Of a stretch of 64,000 nt of DNA, positions 56,268-64,000 are shown one piece after another; within the stretch, counting starts at the first letter, position 1, and every line of letters starts with the position of its first letter. The notes below the pieces were generated by a model. That model made no database searches. It saw only the letters and a list, made by a program, of their open reading frames with translations, and was not told where the DNA came from. The stretch is from Vacuolonema iberomarrocanum LEGE 07170 (GTDB taxonomy: Bacteria > Cyanobacteriota > Cyanobacteriia > Elainellales > Elainellaceae). Location of the stretch: the NCBI GenBank assembly GCA_015207365.1, contig JADEXA010000005.1:108715-172714 (forward strand). The letters run 5' to 3'. A program made the position numbers and the translations under genes.

Positions 56268-59200
56268 ATGGAATCGCAAACCGGAGTTCTAGACAACTTT
56301 AAAACCTCTTTTCGTCGCAATGCACTGCGCTGGCTGAATTTGCGCCACGAAGAGAGCGATCGCACATTCTGGATGTTTTGCTTCTACACCGCCACATCCA
56401 TTGGCATTTTGTGGCTAGAAGTGAGCATCGCTGCAAAATTTCTGGATGCCTATGGTGCTCATTCCCTGCCATGGGTCTATCTGGTCAGTGCCGGAATCGG
56501 TACTCTCCTCGGGTTCTTCTATTCGTTTCTACAAAAATTCATTTCCCTGCGCCGCGTCATTGTCATCATTGCCGTACTGATGGCTCTGCCTCTCTTCTTA
56601 TTTCGCGTTGGGCTGGGCATTCCCTGGATGGTGGGCTACACCGTCTTCCTTATGCGCCTGTGGATGGAAGCAATCTATGTCCTCAACGAACTCAATACCT
56701 CCATCACAGCCAACCAACTGTTCAATATTCGCGAGATTAAACGCGCCTATCCCCTGATTAGCAGCGGCGTATTGGTAGCCGATGTGATCAGTGGCTTCTC
56801 GCTGCCGTTGTTGCGCAATTTCATCGGGTTGGACAATGTAATTTTGGTTGCCTGCATCCTGCTGTTGGCCGGTGCCGCCATCCTGTTCTACCTAAGCCAG
56901 ACCTATCGTCAATTCTTCCCAGACTCATCTCGCCGTCGGTTGCAAGAGCGCCAACCCGACTACACCACCCGTCGTCTCCGAGGGCCCTTGCAGCGCTATG
57001 TGGTTTTGATTGTAGCCTTTTTCGTCATGGCGCAGGCGCTTTGGCTGCTGCTCGACTTTCAGTATCTCTCCCAGGTCGAACAAACCCTTGACCTAGAAAC
57101 AATTGTGGACTTTCTGGCCATCTTTAGCGCCATTCTGGGATTGTTTGAACTGGGTTTGCAGTGGTTTGTCTCCAGTCGCATGATTGAGCGGCTGGGCGTA
57201 TTCATCGTGACGATGGCCTCCCCTGCTCTGCTGTTTTTGGTCAGTACCCTAACGCTGGGGCAAGTGGTCAATCTGTTCTGGGGAGTTGTGCTGCTGCGCT
57301 TCATGGATGAGTTGATGCGCTATACAGTGCTGGCAACGACAGGGCCTGTCCTGTTCCAACCGATTCCCGATGCCAACCGTAGTCGCATCCAAGCCTTTGT
57401 GCGCGGGATTGCCGAACCGATCTCCTCGGGTTTGATGGGCTTGACCATGCTGATTGTGCTGGGAATTTGCCGGCGCTTTTTCGGTGGCATGGGCGAAGAG
57501 GTCTTCGAGCGGGTTGTCAGTTTGGTCTTTGTGGTATGGATTGCCATCTTCAGCCTGGTATGGCTGTTTACGGTGTGGCGGTTGCGATCGCGCTATGTCG
57601 AACTCCTCGTCAAAAGTGTCAATCGGGGTGAACTGAGCCTATCGGAAGTCGATTTGCGCACCTTCAAGCGGGCGATCGTCGAGGCGCTGGGCCGAGGGTC
57701 TGATGCCGACAAAAAGTCCTGCATCGAAATGCTCACTCACTTTGATCCGAAGAATGTCGGAGAAGTGCTATGTCCGCTGTTGCCCGAATTTTCCCCAGCC
57801 TTGCAACGGGAAAGCCTGGAGGCCATGGCCGAATATCCCAATCTGACGCATCTAGAAATGGTGCGATCGCTAATCCAGCAACCCCTGGCACCCGAGGTGC
57901 TAGCCTTAGCCCTGCGCTATGTTTGGCTTACCGATCCCGATCCCGACATCACAAAACTGCGCGACTATCTCCATCCTGAAATCGACCCAGAAGTTCGCGG
58001 TACCGCCGCTTCTCTGATGTTGCGTCGGGGCAATCCCCAACAAAAGGCAGAAGCCACCGATACCCTGCGCCGCATGCTGACTCACAAGCGCGAACGGGAG
58101 CGGGTGATGGGCTGTCGGGCGCTGGGCGAAGCCAAGTATATGCAGGCGTTGCGGCTCTATATCCGACCGTTGTTGCAGGATGAATCCCTACGCGTACGCT
58201 GCGCCTTGCTGGAGGCGATCGCCGCCACGCGCCTGGAAGAGTACTATCCATCGTTGCTGCGCGGCTTATCCTACAAATCCACTCGCGAAGCCGCATCCCA
58301 AGCACTGGTGCGTTTGGGCGATGAGGCCATTCCCATGCTGGTGCGCCTAGGCGAAGATATCTACAAGATCGAAGTTGTGCGAACCCAGGCCTGGAAAACG
58401 TTGGGCAAAATTGGTTCCCCTAGTGCGATCGATGCCCTGGTGGCCCACCTGATGACCGCCTGGGGCAACACCCGCCGCACCATCCTGCGCATTCTCCTAA
58501 AACTGCCCCAAGAGAAAGGCATTGAAGCGGTTGCCGATGGCCTAGGACGTAGCGGCATTGAGCGCCTCATTGACCAAGAGCTGAAACTCATCGGACATAC
58601 CTACGCGGGGTTACTAGACATTACCCCCGACACCGTACCTGGACGAGAGGGCGATTTGTGGCGACGCGCCATGCGCGACTTACAGGAAGATTGCTACCAG
58701 CGGATCTTCCTGTTGATGCGCTTCCTCTATCCGTCCAATACGATTCAGGCGGCGGTGTTCAACTTGCAATCCAATTCCTGGGAAAGCGTCGCCAGAGGGC
58801 TAGAAATTCTCGACAACACCCTCGATATTCAGAGCAAAGGTGCGTTGCTGAATGTTTTAGATCAACGCTCGGATCAAGAAAAACTGGCTAGCTTGTCCGA
58901 GTTTTTGGAGTATCGACCGCTCCTGCCGAGCGATCGCCTCCGCCGCCTGCTCGACCTGCGCCATTTCCTTTCCGACTGGAGCATGGCCTGCTGCTTCCAC
59001 ATGGCACGGGTGCAACGCTGGCGATTTACCGCCGCACAAACCCTGGCCGGGTTGCGTCATCCTACCGGATTTGTGCGCGAAGCCGCCCTCGCCTACCTCA
59101 GCCTGGCATCACCCCGCACCCTGCGGGAGTTTCTGCCCCAGTTGCAGCAAGATTCTAATCCCCTCGTTCTGGATCAGGTGTATGCTTTGATGGCAAGACT

Positions 59201-59297
59201 GGGTGTAGCTCCCACCCAAAATGGCAGGAATGGCTCGCAAAATGGGCATGCTAAGCCCACAATGCCACCCCATCCACCCGATCTGCATCCGATTTAG
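56268..59297 (+). CDS. Membrane transporter-like protein fused to HEAT repeats
   Basis: A 1009-residue protein. The first about 440 residues are a membrane domain with some ten to twelve helices (FYTATSIGILWLEVSIAAKF, LPWVYLVSAGIGTLLGFFYS and others), resembling MFS or ADP/ATP (NTT-type) carriers. From about 455 on there are HEAT-like helical repeats (EALGRGSDADKKSCIEMLTH, VRCALLEAIAATRLEEYYPS, TREAASQALVRLGDEAIPML). The tail is low-complexity (NGRNGSQNGHAKPTMPPHPP). Substrate and direction are unknown, and key nucleotide-carrier residues cannot be confirmed. A cyclic-nucleotide-binding protein follows 28 bp downstream, so the two may form one regulated system. Confidence 0.8.
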   Translation: MESQTGVLDNFKTSFRRNALRWLNLRHEESDRTFWMFCFYTATSIGILWLEVSIAAKFLDAYGAHSLPWVYLVSAGIGTLLGFFYSFLQKFISLRRVIVIIAVLMALPLFLFRVGLGIPWMVGYTVFLMRLWMEAIYVLNELNTSITANQLFNIREIKRAYPLISSGVLVADVISGFSLPLLRNFIGLDNVILVACILLLAGAAILFYLSQTYRQFFPDSSRRRLQERQPDYTTRRLRGPLQRYVVLIVAFFVMAQALWLLLDFQYLSQVEQTLDLETIVDFLAIFSAILGLFELGLQWFVSSRMIERLGVFIVTMASPALLFLVSTLTLGQVVNLFWGVVLLRFMDELMRYTVLATTGPVLFQPIPDANRSRIQAFVRGIAEPISSGLMGLTMLIVLGICRRFFGGMGEEVFERVVSLVFVVWIAIFSLVWLFTVWRLRSRYVELLVKSVNRGELSLSEVDLRTFKRAIVEALGRGSDADKKSCIEMLTHFDPKNVGEVLCPLLPEFSPALQRESLEAMAEYPNLTHLEMVRSLIQQPLAPEVLALALRYVWLTDPDPDITKLRDYLHPEIDPEVRGTAASLMLRRGNPQQKAEATDTLRRMLTHKRERERVMGCRALGEAKYMQALRLYIRPLLQDESLRVRCALLEAIAATRLEEYYPSLLRGLSYKSTREAASQALVRLGDEAIPMLVRLGEDIYKIEVVRTQAWKTLGKIGSPSAIDALVAHLMTAWGNTRRTILRILLKLPQEKGIEAVADGLGRSGIERLIDQELKLIGHTYAGLLDITPDTVPGREGDLWRRAMRDLQEDCYQRIFLLMRFLYPSNTIQAAVFNLQSNSWESVARGLEILDNTLDIQSKGALLNVLDQRSDQEKLASLSEFLEYRPLLPSDRLRRLLDLRHFLSDWSMACCFHMARVQRWRFTAAQTLAGLRHPTGFVREAALAYLSLASPRTLREFLPQLQQDSNPLVLDQVYALMARLGVAPTQNGRNGSQNGHAKPTMPPHPPDLHPI

Positions 59298-59325
59298 GAT
59301 CAGGGAGCATACAACTAATTTCCTT

Positions 59326-59847
59326 ATGTTGCTGACCAGCGTTGATCGACTGTTATTCGTTAGGGGCGTTCCCATCTTTAAAGAACTGCGGGACGACTTT
59401 TTGGTGCGTCTGGCTTCCATCATGGATGAGCTGTCGTTTCCTAGCCAACACACCATTTTCACCCAAGGACAAGAGGGGCGATCGCTCTACATCCTCGTTT
59501 CCGGGCAGGTTCGTGTGCATATTGGCGATCGCGAACTGGCACGGCTGGACAAGGGCGCATGTTTCGGTGAAATGTCAGTATTCGATGCCGAACCCCGCTC
59601 CGCTACGGTCACAACCCTTGCCTCTTGCGAATGCCTCGTGCTCACCCAGCAGCAGCTTTATGAAGCGATCGATGAAACGCCGGGAATCGCCGTCAATATC
59701 ATTCGCCTCCTCTCCCGCCGTATTCGAGAACAAAACCAAAAGATCAATACGCTGCAAGAGAGCATTGGGCAACGGGTTCCCATGGTTGGCACAGAATCTT
59801 TTTCTCCGGGGCCTATCCCTAATGGCGCTGTCAAAAGAAGACTTTGA
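59326..59847 (+). CDS. Cyclic nucleotide-binding domain protein
   Basis: A 173-residue single CNB domain. VRGVPIFKELRDDFLVRLAS opens it, GQEGRSLYILVSGQVRVHIG forms the beta-barrel, and the phosphate-binding cassette reads CFGEMSVFDAEPRSATV near residue 85, with the Glu and Arg needed to bind cAMP or cGMP. A C-terminal helix (LLSRRIREQNQKINTLQES) follows and no DNA-binding domain is present, so it is not a CRP-type factor. It is 28 bp after the transporter-HEAT gene and probably acts on it. The ATG at 59326 is preferred to longer readings that lie in the previous gene. Confidence 0.87.
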   Translation: MLLTSVDRLLFVRGVPIFKELRDDFLVRLASIMDELSFPSQHTIFTQGQEGRSLYILVSGQVRVHIGDRELARLDKGACFGEMSVFDAEPRSATVTTLASCECLVLTQQQLYEAIDETPGIAVNIIRLLSRRIREQNQKINTLQESIGQRVPMVGTESFSPGPIPNGAVKRRL

Positions 59848-60308
59848 GGCATAGGGGAGGAGTCTTTTAACTATGCAAGTTTTGTCCTTTGGGATGCTGA
59901 TGCGACAAGTGCAGCCCGTAACATCAGCATGGCGATTGGTATAACTTTCTGCGCGACAGAGTGGCCATTTTGCAGTCAGTTGCGACCTGATCTATCCACT
60001 GTTGTTCTTAATAAGGAAAGTGGGCAAAATGGAAGGCTGCTTAATTTTTTTTAACAGTGCAAAACTTGAGATTTCTAGGGGTTGCCATCGTCTATGATGC
60101 TCCTAGGTGGCGATAATCAATCATAGGGAGTGACAAGGGATGAGGGAAGCGTTGTTGATCAACGCCCGCCATGGGGGCGATCGCTCTCTTCCATTGGGAC
60201 GCTAAGTGGATGATCTTCGTCCTGTTTAGCGGTCGCTCACATCTTGCTGGGATGGACTGTTGGCTTTAGAACACCTCTGTTCGTAGCGTAGTTTTTGGAG
60301 TAATCAAA
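59848..60308. other. Upstream region of the small membrane-associated gene
   Basis: 460 bp with no gene supported. It contains a poly-T stretch near 60044 (TTAATTTTTTTTAACAG) that may end the preceding operon, and HIP1 at about 60178-60185. The promoter of the next gene should lie here. Confidence 0.45.
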
Positions 60309-60743
60309 ATGGGTTTTATCAATAAATTATTGGGTGGTCTGTTCGCCTTCATTGGCGGGCTATTTAGCACGATTACTAAACTTGTGGGGCTGGGTCAGAA
60401 ATCCGAATATTTTCTGGAAGCAGATGATGCAAAGGGTGGTGATGCTTCAGCCGCTCCGGCACCTCAACTTCAAACCACAGAGAAAATAGAAGCACCCGCT
60501 CCAGCAGCGAAAGAAACTGTCGAACTTGAGGTTCCCGCAACCAGCGCATCTTTGAACGGCAAGGTGGAAGTCTCTCAGGAGGCGTTTGCCGCCGCACCCG
60601 AGAACCCCGCCCCCGTTCCGGCAGCACCTGAAGTGACAACCTTTGCCCCCAACTTCTTGGTTGGCACAACTCCTAGCCGTCGCCGTCGCCCTGGCCCCAG
60701 CCTAAATCCCTTCCTCGATATGGCGAAAACCATGAATACCTAG
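60309..60743 (+). CDS. Conserved cyanobacterial protein with amphipathic N-terminus
   Basis: A 144-residue protein. The N-terminal 30 residues (MGFINKLLGGLFAFIGGLFS) are hydrophobic and likely lie in or on a membrane. The middle, about residues 45-115, is rich in Ala, Pro and Glu and probably disordered. The end, TFAPNFLVGTTPSRRRRPGP followed by SLNPFLDMAKTM, is a short block I recognise from other cyanobacterial hypothetical proteins. The function is unknown. It converges on rsmE with a 42-bp gap. Confidence 0.75.
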   Translation: MGFINKLLGGLFAFIGGLFSTITKLVGLGQKSEYFLEADDAKGGDASAAPAPQLQTTEKIEAPAPAAKETVELEVPATSASLNGKVEVSQEAFAAAPENPAPVPAAPEVTTFAPNFLVGTTPSRRRRPGPSLNPFLDMAKTMNT

Positions 60744-60785
60744 AGCGAAGGAAACGCAGCTTGTTGATTCATCGTTGATAACGAA

Positions 60786-61583
60786 CTAGCGGCTCATGGC
60801 TTGACTGGCTTCTAGGTGATGGGCGATCAACGTTGTGGCGGCGATAGGTGCCGTAATGGCACGGAGGATACGGCGTCCTAGGGAAACTGCCGTAAAGGAA
60901 TGGGCGATCGCCTGCTCAACCTCTGCATCGGTCCATCCCCCTTCGGGCCCCGTTGCAACAACAATTTGCGTCGGTGACCCAGACTGACTCAACACTTGGG
61001 AGAGAGAGTCTCTCAGCAATACTCCTTGGCGGGCGGTGCAGAGAAATGCTGCGATCGCCCGCTCTTTGCTTTCTGAGGAGTCATGGGTCGCCATCTGCAA
61101 CGCTTCAAGCGCCGCAGGCCAGGGTCGCGGCGGGTAGAGTTTGGGAACCCGTTGCCGCTCCGATTGCTCGGCCGCTTCGGTGGCAATACGCTGCCACCGA
61201 CCTAGTTTATTAGGGCTGGGCTGCAGCAGGGTGCGATCGCTCATCACAGGCCAAATTTCAGCCACCCCAAGCTCGGTGGTCTGGCGAATGATTTCATCCA
61301 TCCCATTTCCCTTGGGCATCGCCACCATTAGCACGAGGGGGATCGGGAGTTCTGTGGTTGCCAAAATTTCATGAGCGATGTGGGCGATCGCATTTCCCTG
61401 CCAAGTCGCGAGCCACCAAGTGCCCTGGCCATCCATCGCGATGAAACTCTCCCCTGGCTGCAGCCGTAGCACTCGCCCCAGATAGTGGATCTGGGCATCG
61501 CTGAGGTGGAGTTGATCGCCCTGCTGCTGGGAAGGGGCGATCGTCACCCGCTGTAATCCACCAACATCAGGGGTATCCATCAC
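60786..61583 (-). CDS. rsmE: 16S rRNA (uracil-1498-N3)-methyltransferase
   Basis: A 265-residue SPOUT methyltransferase. An N-terminal PUA-like part (HLSDAQIHYLGRVLRLQPGE) precedes the knot domain. MAMPKGNGMDEIIRQTTELG near residue 94 and VVATGPEGGWTDAEVEQA near 210 are the RsmE hallmarks. SLGRRILRAITAPIAATTLI near 234 is the SAM-binding knot, where most members have RILRTETA; the acidic residue is replaced here. It methylates the 30S subunit. ftsY lies 24 bp upstream on the same strand, so it may be the second gene of an operon. Confidence 0.92.
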   Translation of the reverse strand: MMDTPDVGGLQRVTIAPSQQQGDQLHLSDAQIHYLGRVLRLQPGESFIAMDGQGTWWLATWQGNAIAHIAHEILATTELPIPLVLMVAMPKGNGMDEIIRQTTELGVAEIWPVMSDRTLLQPSPNKLGRWQRIATEAAEQSERQRVPKLYPPRPWPAALEALQMATHDSSESKERAIAAFLCTARQGVLLRDSLSQVLSQSGSPTQIVVATGPEGGWTDAEVEQAIAHSFTAVSLGRRILRAITAPIAATTLIAHHLEASQAMSR

Positions 61584-61607
61584 CGATCTCCCAACTGGCC
61601 ATCCCGA

Positions 61608-63155
61608 TCAACCACTCAGCAACGCTTCGATAAACTCGTAGCTGGAAAAAGGACGCAAGTCCTCAATCCCCTCCCCTGCCCCAATGAACCGGATGGGCAA
61701 ACCCAACTGCTGCACGACAGCCAGGGCAACGCCTCCCTTCGCTGTCCCATCCAGCTTCGTCAGGATGACGCCACTCAAATTCACCGCTTCCGAGAACACC
61801 TCAGCTTGTCGCACCCCGTTCTGTCCTAGGGTCGCATCCAGCACCAAAAGCGCCTCCACTTGGGCATCGGGTGCTTTCTTATCGATGATGCGCCGCACTT
61901 TCGTTAGCTCATCCATCAAATTCTTCTTGTTTTGCAGCCGCCCTGCGGTGTCAATCAGCAACAATTCTGTGTCTCGCGACTGCGCTGCGCCAATGGCATC
62001 AAACACCACCGCTGCCGGGTCTGTGTTCTTTCCAGGATTGGCAATCACCTCGACCTCACTGCGGGCACCCCAAATCTTGACCTGCTCCACCGCCGCGGCT
62101 CGAAAGGTATCTGCCGCCCCAATCAGGCACTTGTAGCCCGATTTTGTCCCAAGATGGGCAATTTTACCAATGGTTGTTGTCTTTCCGGCTCCATTCACCC
62201 CCGTCATCAGCCAAATGTTGAGCGTGTCTTTCTCTGGGGTAAAGGTCGGCGAAACGGGTTGACCTCCAGGATTGTCGAGCATATTCCGGAGGATGGACTT
62301 GAGGTAGGCGATCGCCTCCTCCGGTGGCAAAGCCTCCTGACGCAACTTGTCCTGTAGAGACTCGATGATGTAGTCGGTTGCCTCAACGCCCACATCCGCT
62401 TGCAACAAGAGCGCTTCAATTTCCATCACTGCATCGGCATTCAAGGGACCTTGCCCCACGATCGCCCGCAGTTGATTCACCAAACTCCGACGGGTTTTGT
62501 CGAGCCCCTGCCGCAACCGTGCCAGCCAGTTAATTTCTTCCACATCTACCATATCGGCACGGCGTCCCTGATCTGCCAGCACCCGCGCTGACCACAGGAA
62601 GTTCTCGTCTAACTCCGCTGCCGCTGGAATGGCTGAGCTTGCAGAGGCAGCATCAGCCATAGGAGAAGGGGTTTCGGCTTCGGCGATCGCATCGGCCTCC
62701 GCCTTCAATCGCTCCAGTCTTTCTTGCCGATCTGCATCTGCCCGCGCCCATAAGGGCAAGGCCGGACTGGGTTCCGTTTCTGCCTCTGTTATCGTTTCCT
62801 CTGCTGCTGCAGAGGCATCTTGCTCCGGAGCTTCGCGGGTTTCGGCTTCCACTGTCTCAACCACTGGAGCTTCAGGCACACCCGGTTCAGAGACTTCAGG
62901 CGATGCGACAGCCGCTTCAGGTCTGTCTGTTACCGATTCTGCATCGGGTTCTGCGACCGTCTCTTCGGCACTCGCTTGCTTGCGTTTTTGGATATTCTGA
63001 TAAGCCGTCTTCGCCCAGTTTAAATAGTCATCCGCTGACGCTGGTGTCTCAGTTGTCTGCGACTCTGGAGTGTCCTTCACAGATTCTTGCGCCGACTCCT
63101 TTTGCGCTGAAGATGGCTCCGAAACCTCTCGGTTAAACCAGTTGAACGACGACAT
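61608..63155 (-). CDS. ftsY: Signal recognition particle receptor FtsY
   Basis: A 515-residue SRP receptor GTPase that targets ribosomes making membrane proteins. The first about 200 residues are acidic and Glu/Ala/Pro-rich (the A domain), longer than in many bacteria. The NG domain follows: N helices (WLARLRQGLDKTRRSLVNQL), G1 GVNGAGKTTTIGKIAHLG, then DTFRAAAVEQVKIWGAR, G3 LLLIDTAGRLQNKKNLMDEL, and G4 TKLDGTAKGGVALAV. It ends IEDLRPFSSYEFIEALLSG. I start at ATG 63155 (MSSFNWFNREV); an upstream extension lacks similarity. It is followed by rsmE. Confidence 0.95.
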   Translation of the reverse strand: MSSFNWFNREVSEPSSAQKESAQESVKDTPESQTTETPASADDYLNWAKTAYQNIQKRKQASAEETVAEPDAESVTDRPEAAVASPEVSEPGVPEAPVVETVEAETREAPEQDASAAAEETITEAETEPSPALPLWARADADRQERLERLKAEADAIAEAETPSPMADAASASSAIPAAAELDENFLWSARVLADQGRRADMVDVEEINWLARLRQGLDKTRRSLVNQLRAIVGQGPLNADAVMEIEALLLQADVGVEATDYIIESLQDKLRQEALPPEEAIAYLKSILRNMLDNPGGQPVSPTFTPEKDTLNIWLMTGVNGAGKTTTIGKIAHLGTKSGYKCLIGAADTFRAAAVEQVKIWGARSEVEVIANPGKNTDPAAVVFDAIGAAQSRDTELLLIDTAGRLQNKKNLMDELTKVRRIIDKKAPDAQVEALLVLDATLGQNGVRQAEVFSEAVNLSGVILTKLDGTAKGGVALAVVQQLGLPIRFIGAGEGIEDLRPFSSYEFIEALLSG

Positions 63156-63870
63156 AACACTACTCCAGCACAAACAAACACTTCTATTTTGCGGGTATAT
63201 GGCTCCATTTTGCACCGAAGTGGCAGCTCAACCCTAGTCAACGGGCGAAACGCTTGGAAGCTTAACTCGGGTAGCATTAGCGTGATCTATCAAAAAGACA
63301 AAGAATCTCAGATAGGGGTTTCCAACAGAACCCCAAGCGATAACGGTGACGCGAGGCTGTTTTGTTGATGGAAAGCATCTGGTAAAAGGCACATTTAAAA
63401 AACGATGGGACTGGTAAAAACCAGCCCCAAAATTAGTTCGATTTGAGCATGGAGGCCAAACAGATTGAAGATAATCTGACCGTGAAATCTAAGTCAGCTC
63501 TGTTTAACGCTCGGAATAAAGAAAAACCAACAGAAACGGAGATGATTTGTCTTACTAGGGGTTTACAAAAACACAACACTAGACACAAATCAGCTACATC
63601 TATCTCTTTTAGAGATATCGAGATTTGAGGTCTGATTCTTGCGTAAGCCCATAAACTGACTGAAGTGGAGCCACTTTATAAACACCGCCAAACCAGAATT
63701 CCTCCATTTGTGATGCAAGGAAATGGTGTGCTGTGCTGAATTCTTGGCAGGAGGCACAAGCCAGAATTCGAATTTGTTTTAATCTTTTCTGTGCCTATCC
63801 TTAACGTATCACTGCTGATTTTTGTGCGAAAGTCTTGCGATACGAAACTTTATGATTTGCTCTGATGCAT
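63156..63870. other. Gene-free region between ftsY and the IS end
   Basis: About 715 bp, AT-rich and poor in HIP1 sites. It should hold the ftsY promoter. A hairpin GGGACTGG with CCAGCCCC near 63400-63425 has A/T runs on its left side and could be a leftward terminator. No gene is supported. Confidence 0.45.
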
Positions 63871-63874
63871 ATCT

Positions 63875-64000
63875 ATAGCGTTTCCTATTCTAGTGAGGTA
63901 CACTTAGAATAGAATGTTTATTTCCTAGGGGACGACTTGAGGTGCAACCCTATTCGCTTGACTTCCGTAAAAAGATTATCGATATCTACGTTAAAGAAGC
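63875..64000 (+). mobile_element. IS630-family insertion sequence, left end (cut by window edge)
   Basis: TATAGCGTTTCCTATTCTAG then TGAGGTACAC is a left-end sequence I associate with cyanobacterial IS630-type elements, which insert at TA. It is followed by the first codons of an IS630-type transposase. The right end is outside the window. Confidence 0.7.
63942..64000 (+). CDS. IS630-type transposase, N-terminal fragment (cut by window edge)
   Basis: From a GTG at 63942 the frame reads (M)QPYSLDFRKKIIDIYVKE and is still open at the edge. PYSLDFRxKIIDxY is the start of IS630/Tc1-type transposases, before the helix-turn-helix. GAGG lies at ribosome-site distance (GACTTGAGGTG), though it overlaps the start codon closely, so the exact start is uncertain. 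Confidence 0.75.
   Translation, partial: MQPYSLDFRKKIIDIYVKE

Noticed and set aside
63443..63628. 61-codon open frame between ftsY and the IS end
   Set aside because: No start signal or similarity; AT-rich spacer.

Overview
The window is chromosomal DNA from a cyanobacterium. Three things point there. The palindrome GCGATCGC and its core CGATCG (the HIP1 repeat typical of cyanobacteria) occur throughout, inside and between genes. There is a set of cyanobacterial or plastid genes: Ycf51, the photosystem II S4-domain protein, a high-light-inducible protein, a DUF3172 protein, a Trp-rich TIGR02450-type protein, a cyAbrB regulator and a photosynthetic-type FtsH. The DNA is moderately GC-rich. 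I cannot name the species; a filamentous Leptolyngbya-like lineage is a guess. Nearly all genes are housekeeping or metabolic, both strands are used, and operons are short.

Layout. 1-8.4 kb: the 5' end of an SH3-domain gene cut by the window edge, an endonuclease/phosphatase, upp, a methyltransferase, a 2H-phosphoesterase plus Nudix pair, the S4 protein and sufU. 8.4-19.9 kb: ycf51, a GldA-like dehydrogenase overlapping an AlaC-like aminotransferase, an ABC ATPase, ftsH, lysS, an ABC-2 permease and DUF3172. 20-30.3 kb: a phosphoesterase, a transketolase-like enzyme, acpP and fabF, an oligopeptide-type permease, apt and corA. 30.6-40.8 kb: a PstS-like lipoprotein, an ATP-grasp protein, a Bax1-like DUF790 nuclease, cobyric acid synthase diverging from precorrin-8X mutase and CbiET, and cyAbrB. 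41.9-50.4 kb: sdhB, an HLIP, a thioredoxin-like ferredoxin, a broken Uma2 gene, tRNA-Cys, an M15 peptidase, a receiver-kinase, gor and csbD. 50.9-56 kb: an NAD cluster (pncB, nadD, an NrtR-type regulator, nadE). 56-64 kb: a transporter-HEAT protein with a cyclic-nucleotide-binding protein, a small conserved protein, rsmE, ftsY and the left end of an IS630-type element.

The most unusual content is not coding. At least four families of roughly 85-115 bp palindromic elements (called A-D here) recur, mostly in short gaps beside 3' ends of genes. Family A has six full copies and one damaged copy. Its outer arms are constant, while the inner hairpin changes on both sides together so that pairing is kept. 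One A copy lies inside a Uma2 gene and splits it with an in-frame stop. Another A copy is itself interrupted by a different palindrome with a perfect 39-bp stem, flanked by a 4-bp repeat. At corA and the DUF790 gene the end of an A element overlaps the stop codon. An A and a D element lie back to back at 35.8-36.0 kb. These look like non-autonomous mobile palindromes (MITE or REP-like); no encoded mobiliser is visible in the window.
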